Below, one piece after another: positions 15,731 to 22,479 of a DNA stretch of 64,000 nt. The stretch is from JAICYJ01 sp038212095. GTDB lineage: Bacteria > Actinomycetota > Thermoleophilia > Gaiellales > JAICJC01. The stretch covers positions 1 to 64,000 of the forward strand of contig JBBQUW010000012.1 in NCBI GenBank assembly GCA_038212095.1, given 5' to 3'. The notes beneath the pieces were generated by a model. That model saw only the letters and a program-made list of their open reading frames with translations, was not told the DNA's origin and ran no database searches. A program made the translations under genes and the position numbers. Numbering within the stretch: the first letter of the stretch is position 1; the number at the start of each line of letters is the position of its first letter.

Positions 15731-15779
15731 TGTCAGTTGGTGCGCACTGACAGTGTCAGTCGGACAAGTTGGGGTGTCA
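15731..15779. repeat. TGTCAGT dyad cluster upstream of recombinase promoter
   Basis: TGTCAGT occurs at 15731-15737 and 15754-15760, with the inverse ACTGACA at 15746-15752. The latter two form the perfect 15-bp palindrome ACTGACAGTGTCAGT (15746-15760). The same heptamer forms a dyad at 10320-10354, upstream of the SSB gene. The cluster lies immediately upstream of sigma-28-type promoter C, so it may bind a regulator or be a recombinase arm site. Confidence 0.55.
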
Positions 15780-15980
15780 CACGTTGAACCCCTCGATCGT
15801 CGATCGACGGCGCTCGCTCGATGAGAACGCGTAGTGCTTGCGCGTTGTGTCGACCGACTCGTGTCCGAGCACGTCGGCGACCGCGTCGAGGTGGTGTCCC
15901 TCGTTGAGCAGCAGCGTCGCGAACGTCCGTCGGAGCGCGTGCGGTGAGACCTCGCTTCGGCGACCCGCGGTGCTGGCTGT
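15777..15980 (-). pseudogene. Truncated integrase 3' end (duplicate)
   Basis: This stretch of about 200 bp matches the 3' end of the integrase gene at 17795-17993 with only scattered differences and one extra base. It includes the final residues GFNV and a stop codon (TGA at 15777-15779 rather than TAA). The His and Tyr of the catalytic domain are covered but everything upstream is missing, and the indel breaks the frame before the end of similarity. It is a fossil of a second integrase copy, and it lies in direct orientation relative to the intact gene, with the Rox-like gene between. Confidence 0.85.
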
Positions 15981-16258
15981 TCGGCTCCGTCAGAGCCGCT
16001 TCATGTCGCCCGAGGAGCAATCGGTGTCCCATGGGATCGACTCGCCGAAGGTGCGAACGTCAGGTCGACCCGGAACGCGAAGCTGCCGACCAGCACCTGC
16101 TCGCCGAGCAGCACCCAGGCCGAGGTGCACCAAGGACGTATACCGCGCAAGGCGCCACGGTTCACCCTGTCATTTGCGCCAGTCTATCGGAAAACTCCCT
16201 GCATGGGCGAGGTTTGTCAAAGAGGCTATATTGGCTTGGTTAGTAACGAGGAGGAGCT
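15981..16258. other. Non-coding stretch upstream of Rox-like gene
   Basis: I see no gene in these 278 bp. The last 60 bases may hold a promoter: TTGTCA near 16213 and AT-rich sequence CTATATTGG around 16224, followed by the SD GAGGAGG. I looked for a rifamycin-associated inverted repeat and saw none. The left edge is the breakpoint of the truncated integrase. Confidence 0.4.
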
Positions 16259-17719
16259 ATGAAGCAGTGCGCAGTCGCGATCGTGGGAGCAGGGCCGGTG
16301 GGCACGATGCTCGCAGCGGAACTGATGCTGGGGGGTGTAGCTGCGATCGTCTTTGAGCGTCGGGCGCACGCGGGGATTGAGAGTGTTCGCGCGCTGGGGC
16401 TGCACTCGCGCAGCCTCGAGGTGTTCGAGCAGCGCGGCATCGCGGATCGATTCCTTGCCGCAGGCGATGCCGTGCAGGTTGGGAGCTTGGCTGGGGTGTC
16501 GCTTGACCTCACCGACTTTCCTACCCGACACCCGTACGGTCTCTCGCTGCGGCAGCGCCACACGGAACGCATCCTGAGAGAATGGGCAACGGAGCTCGGC
16601 GTGCAGGTGCGCTATGACTGTGAAGTCACCGGGCTCGTCCAGCGCGGTGATGGCGTCACGGTCGAACTTTCGGACGGCAGCTCCGTGTGGGCGGAGTACG
16701 TCGTCGGATGCGACGGTGGCCGGAGCAGCGTGCGCCGATTCGCAGGCATCGACTTCCCCGGGGTCGAGGCTACTGCGAGCTCGATCATCGCGGAGGTCGA
16801 GATGACCGGAAACCCCGAATTCGGTGTGCGCCCATCCGTACTCGGCGTCAATGCGATGGGCCCGGCGGACGACGGTCTCGTTCGCGTGGTGATCGCGCGT
16901 GACTACGCGGACGCCCCTGACAGGGAGCTCACGCTCGAGGAGTTGCGGTTGGCAATCACTTCGGTCTGGGGCTCTGACTTCGGGCTCGAGTCGGCCAGCT
17001 ACATCTCGAGCTTCACGGACGCGGCCCGCCAGGTTGCTGCGTACCGCGATCGTCGTGTGCTGCTGGCCGGCGATGCCGCGCACGTGCACTCACCTGTCGG
17101 CGGTCAGGGCATCGGCCTTGGCGTGCAGGACGCCGTGAACCTCGGTTGGAAGCTCGCACAGGTGGTCCAGGGCGTTGCTCCAGCGAGCCTGCTCGATACC
17201 TACCATGCCGAGCGCCACCCCGTGATCGCTCGAATTCTCCGCTCCGTCGTGGTTCAAGCGACCCTGCAGCGCGGCGACCAACGCACCACGGCGCTCAATG
17301 AAATCATCGCCGATCTCCTCGAGGTTCCTGCAGCCCGCGACCGGATCACGGGCCTCGTGTCGGGGCTCGACATCCACTATGACCTAGGAGGCGATCACCC
17401 GCTCGTGGGTCGGCGTATGCCAGACGTTGACCTTGAGACCACCGACGGCGCGAGGCGGGTGTCAACGCTTCTGCACGCCGCGAAACCGGCGCTCGTCGAT
17501 TTCGACACGCCGGGCCTGCAGGAGATTGCTACCGGATGGGCGGACCGGGTGCCGGTGGTGCCTGCCGCATACAACGGGGCGTGGCATTTGCCCGTGCTCG
17601 GCCCGATTGCACCGCCTTCCGCGGTGCTCATTCGGCCTGACGGTTATGTCGCCTGGGCGAGCGAGGGGTCCAGTTGTGGTCTCGCCGATTCATTAGAGGC
17701 CTGGTTCGGGGCATCATAG
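16259..17719 (+). CDS. FAD-dependent monooxygenase, rifampicin monooxygenase (Rox)-like
   Basis: A 486-residue group A flavin monooxygenase. The dinucleotide-binding motif GAGPVG (10-15), the DG-type motif GCDGGRSSVRR and the GD motif GDAAHVHSPVGGQG are all present. From memory, it follows Streptomyces Rox/RIFMO along its whole length, including the C-terminal 'HYDLGGDHPLVGRRMPD' and 'VLIRPDGYVAWASE' blocks. Rox hydroxylates rifamycins and linearises their ansa bridge, giving resistance. GAGGAGG precedes the ATG. It is the only plus-strand gene between the two integrase 3' ends, so it looks like captured cargo. Related aromatic hydroxylases remain possible. Confidence 0.82.
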   Translation: MKQCAVAIVGAGPVGTMLAAELMLGGVAAIVFERRAHAGIESVRALGLHSRSLEVFEQRGIADRFLAAGDAVQVGSLAGVSLDLTDFPTRHPYGLSLRQRHTERILREWATELGVQVRYDCEVTGLVQRGDGVTVELSDGSSVWAEYVVGCDGGRSSVRRFAGIDFPGVEATASSIIAEVEMTGNPEFGVRPSVLGVNAMGPADDGLVRVVIARDYADAPDRELTLEELRLAITSVWGSDFGLESASYISSFTDAARQVAAYRDRRVLLAGDAAHVHSPVGGQGIGLGVQDAVNLGWKLAQVVQGVAPASLLDTYHAERHPVIARILRSVVVQATLQRGDQRTTALNEIIADLLEVPAARDRITGLVSGLDIHYDLGGDHPLVGRRMPDVDLETTDGARRVSTLLHAAKPALVDFDTPGLQEIATGWADRVPVVPAAYNGAWHLPVLGPIAPPSAVLIRPDGYVAWASEGSSCGLADSLEAWFGAS

Positions 17720-17790
17720 CCCGGTCGTGCAGCTCGCGACCGCCCGCACCAACTATCCTCGCGAGGTCAATGTGCTTCCCAGTTGGTGCG

Positions 17791-18813
17791 TTATACGTTG
17801 AACCCCTCGATCGTCGATCGACGGCGTTCACTCGATGAGAACGCGTAGTGCTTGCGCGTCGTATCGACTGACTCGTGACCGAGCACGTCGGCGACCGCGT
17901 CGAGGTGGTGTCCCTCGTTGAGCAGCAACGTCGCGAACGTCCGTCGGAGCGCGTGCGGTGAGACTTCGCTTCGCCACTCCCGGTGCTGGCTGTCGAGCGC
18001 GAACAGGCCCGCCTTCGCGGCGCGCCGCTTGAGCTGCTTGTAGATAGCATTCGGGCAGAGCTGTGCGCCGCTGCGCGTGAGCAGCACGAACGCGGTCTCC
18101 GGCCGCGACAGCGCCTCGCGCAGCTGCGGATTGCGTTCGGCCTCGCGGGTCTGCCAGAGCCGGTAGCGGCGAAGCTCGGGCGCGAGGCGCGGGTGGATGT
18201 CGATGATCCGGTACTTGTCGTTCTTGCCGTGCAGCGTCAGTACTCGCTCGTCGAGGTTGACGTCCTGCCAGCGCAGGCAGCGCAGCTCGTTCGTGCGCGC
18301 CGCCGTGAACGCGAGCAGGTAGATCTGCGCGGTGTCGCGGGCAGTGCCCTTGGCATCGAGCAGCATGCGCACCTGCTCGGCGGTCAGCGTCAGCCCGGGC
18401 CTCGTTCGCACCTTCGGCCGGTCGATCCCGTAGGTCGGGTCGGCGTCGACGAGTTCGACGGTTGCGAGGTAGCGGTAGAACTTGCGCAGCGACGCGAGGA
18501 ACGTCTTGCGGGTTGATGGGCTCGGCAGCTTCGCGTGCCGGGGCGACTTGGCAGCTGCGTAGCGATCGCCGCTCTGTAGGTACGCCATGAAGCGTGCAAC
18601 GTCGGGGCGCCGTGCGTCGAGCAGCCCGGCGGAGGCGGAGCTTCGCCGCGTGCGAGCGTGCACGAGCCAGGCAGCGAACTCGCGCAGGTGCGCTCGATAG
18701 ACATCCTTCGTGCGGGCCGCGACCTCGGCCTGGGCGATGAACTCGGCGATCAGGTTCTGGTCTGGCGCGGCGCAGGCGGCGCCGTCGGCGACGGCTCGTA
18801 GATGGCGTGACAT
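17791..18813 (-). CDS. int: Tyrosine integrase next to the attachment site
   Basis: A 340-residue integrase with core-binding domain (about 20-130) and catalytic residues R173, H287, R290, H313 and Y323 (motifs TAARTNELR, SPHALRR, LGHES, RKHYAF). AAGGAG lies 7 nt before the ATG. The start is about 100 bp from the tmRNA/tRNA-like 3' tail, the normal position for the enzyme that integrates and excises an element at an RNA gene. It transcribes away from the att site into the element. Its 3' end is duplicated at 15777-15980. Confidence 0.94.
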   Translation of the reverse strand: MSRHLRAVADGAACAAPDQNLIAEFIAQAEVAARTKDVYRAHLREFAAWLVHARTRRSSASAGLLDARRPDVARFMAYLQSGDRYAAAKSPRHAKLPSPSTRKTFLASLRKFYRYLATVELVDADPTYGIDRPKVRTRPGLTLTAEQVRMLLDAKGTARDTAQIYLLAFTAARTNELRCLRWQDVNLDERVLTLHGKNDKYRIIDIHPRLAPELRRYRLWQTREAERNPQLREALSRPETAFVLLTRSGAQLCPNAIYKQLKRRAAKAGLFALDSQHREWRSEVSPHALRRTFATLLLNEGHHLDAVADVLGHESVDTTRKHYAFSSSERRRSTIEGFNV

Positions 18814-18840
18814 GGATTGCTCCTTCAGTCACGCGCTACA

Positions 18841-18940
18841 GGGTTCGATTCCCGTATCGGAGGGACCAAACGCCCATTTACGGGAAGGCAACCACGCTAA
18901 TCATCCTGAAGACGCGGGTTCGATTCCCGCCGCCTCCATC
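18841..18940 (+). other. attR region: two tRNA/tmRNA-like T-arm tails
   Basis: GGGTTCGATTCCCG occurs at 18841 and again near 18917, about 76 nt apart. The second copy sits in GACGCGGGTTCGATTCCCG, then CCGCCTCCATCA, which looks like a tmRNA (ssrA) or tRNA 3' end with T-stem, T-loop and acceptor strand. No 5' half (D-arm, anticodon arm or tmRNA 5' end) is present nearby. This is what attR looks like when an element has integrated into an RNA gene 3' end, with the intact gene at the far, left end outside the window. The first, less regular tail could be an older remnant. Confidence 0.65.
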
Positions 18941-19465
18941 AATTTCCGCCATTTCAGCCCGATGTATCAGGGCCGGTCGGCTTGCCGGGCCACCGAATCG
19001 GCGAGACAATGGGCGTGGCATGAGATCCCGACCGCGGCGGATGGCGGTAGTCCTGGCCGCTTCGGAATCGGCGGCGATCTGGCGGGTCCGAATGCACCGG
19101 AGGGCGTCGCGTGCCGGGGGTGTCGCGTCGTTCACTCGTCGCCATGGCCGTCCGTGCGTGGCGTCATGATGATCCGCATCGATTGGACTACAAGAGCGAC
19201 TACTTGGAGCTTCCTAGCACTGGGTTGTCAAGAGCAGGGCGTGGCGCGCCGCTGGCACGAGTTATGGGCAAGCGGCGCGGCTTTGGGCCGCAGTGGTGTC
19301 CTGGCTGCTACTCGTTGGTTTGCCAGCGCTTCTTGTGCCTGGCGCGTCCGTGCTGGTAAGCATGCTGGTCGGTGCCGCCCTCCTACAAGAGTTAGCGCGT
19401 CACGAAGGTACCGCGACGCGGTGGTTCGTCAAACGCGTGCCGCCAGCGAGCGGTGGAAGACCATT
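18941..19465. other. Intergenic region right of the element
   Basis: I see no supported gene in these 525 bp. Open frames here are short, have arginine- and serine-rich shadow composition, and lack ribosome binding sites. It is probably the chromosomal sequence that lay downstream of the target RNA gene before integration. Confidence 0.4.
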
Positions 19466-19903
19466 GTGAAGCGCCGAAGCTCGAAATGCGCGGCCCGCCT
19501 GATCATCTCATCGCTTGCCCTACTGGGCTCCGGTTGCGGCGAGTCCACGTCGGCGAGTAGCTCCCCGACGTCCTCCCCTCCGGCGCTCAAGGCGGCGTTC
19601 GAGGCAGTGTTTCCTTGCGCGCGAGTCCGATCGTTCACAGCGGTCTCGACCACGCCCTCCTACGGACTCGTGTACGCCGACTTCACAGGATGTTCTACCA
19701 GTGGGGCTCCGATCCCGGGTAGCCCCCTGGTTCATACGTTCTTCCGAGACGGGCCGTCCGGTTGGAAGGAAGTTGATCTCCCTGCTCCGGACAACGAAAT
19801 GAAGTGCCCGCCGAGTACCGTCCCGTTGTCGGTGGGCGACAAACTGCTCGGCCCGCTTCCGTCCTACTGCGGCACGGCGTTGTCGCTCGGGCAGCAGCCT
19901 TGA
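19466..19903 (+). CDS. Putative lipoprotein, unknown function
   Basis: About 145 residues from a GTG at 19466. The N-terminus has basic residues, a hydrophobic core and a lipobox (LLGSGC), then a Ser/Pro-rich linker and a small domain with four further Cys ('FPCARV', 'DFTGCSTSG', 'MKCPPST', 'SYCGTA'). It is probably anchored outside the membrane and disulfide-bonded. The frame is open much further upstream, but that part crosses the att region and is not plausible protein. The SD is weak (GGTGGAAGA). Confidence 0.65.
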   Translation: MKRRSSKCAARLIISSLALLGSGCGESTSASSSPTSSPPALKAAFEAVFPCARVRSFTAVSTTPSYGLVYADFTGCSTSGAPIPGSPLVHTFFRDGPSGWKEVDLPAPDNEMKCPPSTVPLSVGDKLLGPLPSYCGTALSLGQQP

Positions 19904-20066
19904 GCGACAAGGAGTCTCTGGTCCCCGGTAGGTCGCAATCAGGGAGCAAGCTGGGATGAGGGCAGCCTGGTTGAGCCGGCGTTCGCAGTTCTCGTTGCCT
20001 TCGCCTCCATCATTTTTCGTTCGATACGACGCCTGGGGTGGCCGGCGACCCTCCCTCAACGCACGA

Positions 20067-20393
20067 TCATGACCGGAGCCGTATCCGGCTGAGCGTTGCG
20101 CGGAGGGCGAATCGCCGGCTGATCTGGACGCGTGGCAGGCGCAGAAGGCGACCGAACAGGCCCGCCTTGGCCTCGTGGCCGGCGACCAGAAGCAGTCGCT
20201 CCCCACTGCGCACGTGGAGCGTGCAACCGGCTTGAGCGAGATAGCCGGCCAGGGTGGAGAGCGTCCGCCGCTCGACGAGGCCGATCAGCGAAGAAGGCTG
20301 ATCGACCTCCAGCACAAGTCGCTGTCCGTCGGCGAGCAGGCGGCCGTGGACGCCGTCGAGCCGAACCTTGACGTCGGCGCGTACGTCCAGCAT
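20067..20393 (-). CDS. Small hypothetical protein, downstream of 69-aa gene
   Basis: A 108-residue protein, basic at the C-terminus ('RLLRLPRVQISRRFALRATLSRIRLRS'), with a hydrophobic-strand pattern in the middle. No family recognised. It starts 6 bp after the stop of the 69-residue gene, so both probably come from one transcript. Function unknown. Confidence 0.55.
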   Translation of the reverse strand: MLDVRADVKVRLDGVHGRLLADGQRLVLEVDQPSSLIGLVERRTLSTLAGYLAQAGCTLHVRSGERLLLVAGHEAKAGLFGRLLRLPRVQISRRFALRATLSRIRLRS

Positions 20394-20399
20394 CTCCGG

Positions 20400-20609
20400 C
20401 TACCGGGTCTTCTCTGTCGTGCTGATCCGAATCGTCCCGTCCAACTGCCACTTCGAATGCGGCGAAGTGTCGCTGGCGTCGCGTGGAACGAGGATGTCCA
20501 GCTTGTCCAGCTCGTACGCGATCGTCGCGCCCCGTCCCGTGAGGAATCCGTAGAGGCCCTCCGCCAGCTGCGGCCAGGTCGTCGGCTCGGTTTGCATTTC
20601 GGTGTTCAT
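20400..20609 (-). CDS. Small hypothetical protein (69 aa)
   Basis: Starts at MNTEMQTEPTTWPQLAEG, with GGGAG about 6 nt before the ATG; a longer reading from 20645 lacks a ribosome binding site. The sequence 'LAEGLYGFLTGRGATIAYELDKLDI' then 'VPRD', followed by a strand-like C-terminus, suggests a small soluble fold. No family recognised. First gene of a two-gene unit with 20067-20393. Confidence 0.62.
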   Translation of the reverse strand: MNTEMQTEPTTWPQLAEGLYGFLTGRGATIAYELDKLDILVPRDASDTSPHSKWQLDGTIRISTTEKTR

Positions 20610-20647
20610 GGTGCTCCCTTCGTAAGGTGGACGAACAATGTACAAAC

Positions 20648-20656
20648 ACTATACCA
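20648..20656 (-). promoter_or_regulatory. Extended -10 promoter of the two-gene unit
   Basis: On the minus strand TGGTATAGT is an extended -10 element (TGN plus TATAGT, hexamer at 20653-20648), about 38 nt before the ATG at 20609. No good -35 hexamer is visible at 17 bp, as often with extended -10 promoters. Confidence 0.5.
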
Positions 20657-20788
20657 CATCTCACCTTCGAGCTGTTCGGCACGCGGTGAATCGAGGACAT
20701 TTGGCTATGACACCCGGTGAAGCCCGGCCCGGTGAGGAGAACGGGGGCGATCTTGTAGATTCCAGGCACCCCCGACTAGGAGGATCCG

Positions 20789-21289
20789 ATGGCAACGACG
20801 CCGACCACGCGCACATTCGCGACTCGTATCAACATCTTGGAGGGCTCTCGCGAGGAGCTGATCCGGCTGCTGAACGCTCGGCTGGCCGACACGTTCGACC
20901 TCTACTCGCAGCTGAAGCAGGCGCACTGGAACGTGAAGGGCAGCGATTTCATCCAGCTCCACCAGCTCTACGACGACCTCGCGGGAGATGTGCTCGAGCA
21001 CGTCGACATGATCGCCGAGCGGGCGACGGCGCTGGGCGGACTCGCGCTTGGCACCGCACGGATGGCAGCTGCGGCCTCGAGCCTGGACGAGTATCCGGCT
21101 GATGCGGTGGCGGGCCTCGAGACGGTCGCCGTCATCGCTGACCGGCTGAGCTCCTACGGCGCCCTGGTTCGTGACGGCATCGACGCGGCGGCCACGCTCA
21201 ACGATCAGGACACCGCCGACCTCTTCACCGAGGTCTCGCGCTCGATCGACAAACACCTCTGGTTCGTCGAGGCACATCTGCAGAGCTAG
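20789..21289 (+). CDS. dps: Dps-family DNA-protecting ferritin
   Basis: A 166-residue Dps protein: AHWNVKG, then H58 and the D73-MIAER block give the intersubunit ferroxidase ligands (H46, H58, D73, E77). Dps dodecamers oxidise and store iron with peroxide and can coat DNA. AGGAGG lies 7 nt upstream of the ATG. The length is normal for the family. It is monocistronic as far as can be seen. Confidence 0.95.
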   Translation: MATTPTTRTFATRINILEGSREELIRLLNARLADTFDLYSQLKQAHWNVKGSDFIQLHQLYDDLAGDVLEHVDMIAERATALGGLALGTARMAAAASSLDEYPADAVAGLETVAVIADRLSSYGALVRDGIDAAATLNDQDTADLFTEVSRSIDKHLWFVEAHLQS

Positions 21290-21419
21290 CCCATTGCGTT
21301 GCCGGTTTGGGAGGGGGCTGGGAGCTACGCGAAGGGGCTCTCGATCGGTCGTGCGGCGTACGAAACGGTGTCCTCAGAGTATTAAGCCGCATCCACGACC
21401 ACCCGAAACGTGGCGTCAT

Positions 21420-21917
21420 GTGCCCCTATCGCGTGTCCACCTCGACCGTCTGGCCGTCGATGCCAGCCGTGAGGGCATCTGGCGGCTCGAGGTGGAAGGA
21501 ATCGTTGTGGAACGGCACCGGGGATACCGGCGACGGGCTCGACATAGGTGGTTTGGACGCGGTCTCAGCGCGGCGATCGTGGCTCTCGCCGTAGCCGGCT
21601 CGGGTGTCGCGATGGGCGCTGCGAACCAATCGAGCCGGGGCTCGGTCATGACCGTCGCGGGCGTTGGCGGCGGTCAGCAGGTGGGCTTCACCGTGCGCAG
21701 GACGATGCTGGTGGTCGTTGATGCGAGCTGTCGTCCGCTGGAACTGTGGGCGAACTTCACCGGCAGGGCCAGCACTGACGACGTTCGCGCCGCGACCGGG
21801 CGTCGGAGCGCTGCCTCAGGGTCGACCGTCAGCCTCGCCTGCACGAGATCGGCGATGGCGACGCTGCGGGTCGACCGGTTGAGATGGACGACCCCCGGGG
21901 AGATCTGGGCCCAGTAG
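21420..21917 (+). CDS. Putative membrane-anchored extracytoplasmic protein
   Basis: About 165 residues from a GTG at 21420: a basic cytoplasmic segment ('RHRGYRRRARHRWFGRG'), one membrane helix ('LSAAIVALAVAGSGVAMG') and a small C-terminal domain. The open frame extends upstream into dps in another frame, so the upstream part is not real. No clear SD; the start is uncertain. Function unknown. Confidence 0.5.
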   Translation: MPLSRVHLDRLAVDASREGIWRLEVEGIVVERHRGYRRRARHRWFGRGLSAAIVALAVAGSGVAMGAANQSSRGSVMTVAGVGGGQQVGFTVRRTMLVVVDASCRPLELWANFTGRASTDDVRAATGRRSAASGSTVSLACTRSAMATLRVDRLRWTTPGEIWAQ

Positions 21918-22006
21918 CCGCGCGCCCGCACCAGCGTGGTCGTCTCGGGCGAAAGAGCATTAGCGGTAGGGGTCTACGAGAAGTGGGCGTCCGAACCGAA
22001 CGCAGC

Positions 22007-22339
22007 TCAGCGGCCCTCGTAGCGTGCCTGCTCTTCGCCGGTGCGCTCAGCCGTCGGCACGATCTCGAGCCGCTCGTCGGGAATCGGCGCGTCGCTCTCG
22101 ATCGAGAGCCCGTATGTGCCCGCCTTCAGCCGTTCCTCCGCTCGTTGCAGCGCCTCCAGCTGTGAGCGCAGCTCCTCGAGCCGGGTCTGGTCGAGCTCCT
22201 CCTGGTACAGGTCGCTGGCGGAATCAGCGAGGTCAGTGGTCGAGAGATCGTCGTTGGCCTCGAAGCCGAGCGATGCTGCCTCCTCGGTGATTCGTGCCCG
22301 CTCGGCGGCGAGCAGCTGTTGTGCGCGGTCGTTATCCAT
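22007..22339 (-). CDS. DksA/TraR-like protein lacking zinc ligands
   Basis: A 110-residue protein with an N-terminal coiled-coil hairpin and the DksA/TraR signature region 'GTYGLSIESDAPIPDERLEIVP'. In family members this reads GTYGxCxxCG and is completed by a second CxxC. Here every Cys is replaced (SIES in place of CxxC, no Cys in the tail), so no zinc finger can form. DksA-like proteins bind the RNA polymerase secondary channel. Zinc-independent variants exist, so it may still work. Confidence 0.82.
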   Translation of the reverse strand: MDNDRAQQLLAAERARITEEAASLGFEANDDLSTTDLADSASDLYQEELDQTRLEELRSQLEALQRAEERLKAGTYGLSIESDAPIPDERLEIVPTAERTGEEQARYEGR

Positions 22340-22479
22340 CGGGGGTGCCCCTTCTCATCGCAGAAATGTCGGTCTGCGCACCCTACCCGTGATCGCCGGC
22401 CCGCCCGCTCCTGAGGGTCGCCCGAGGGCGCTGCTGGGGCGCGCTTCCCTCGCGCGCCGCTGAACGGCGCGGCTGATCG

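Noticed and set aside
16195..16258. Rifamycin-associated element upstream of the Rox-like gene
   Set aside because: I looked for the 19-bp inverted repeat described for rifamycin-inducible genes and saw no convincing match.
18859..18938. Possible complete tRNA (GGAGG at 18859 pairing with CCTCC at 18933)
   Set aside because: The acceptor has mismatches at positions 6 and 7, and no D-arm or anticodon arm can be folded in between; only the 3' half is RNA-like.
18878..19135. Minus-strand frame ending with GGGNRTRVF
   Set aside because: GGGNRTR-type peptides are the usual artefact of translating the antisense of a tRNA/tmRNA T-arm and acceptor; there is no SD. It supports the RNA tail instead.
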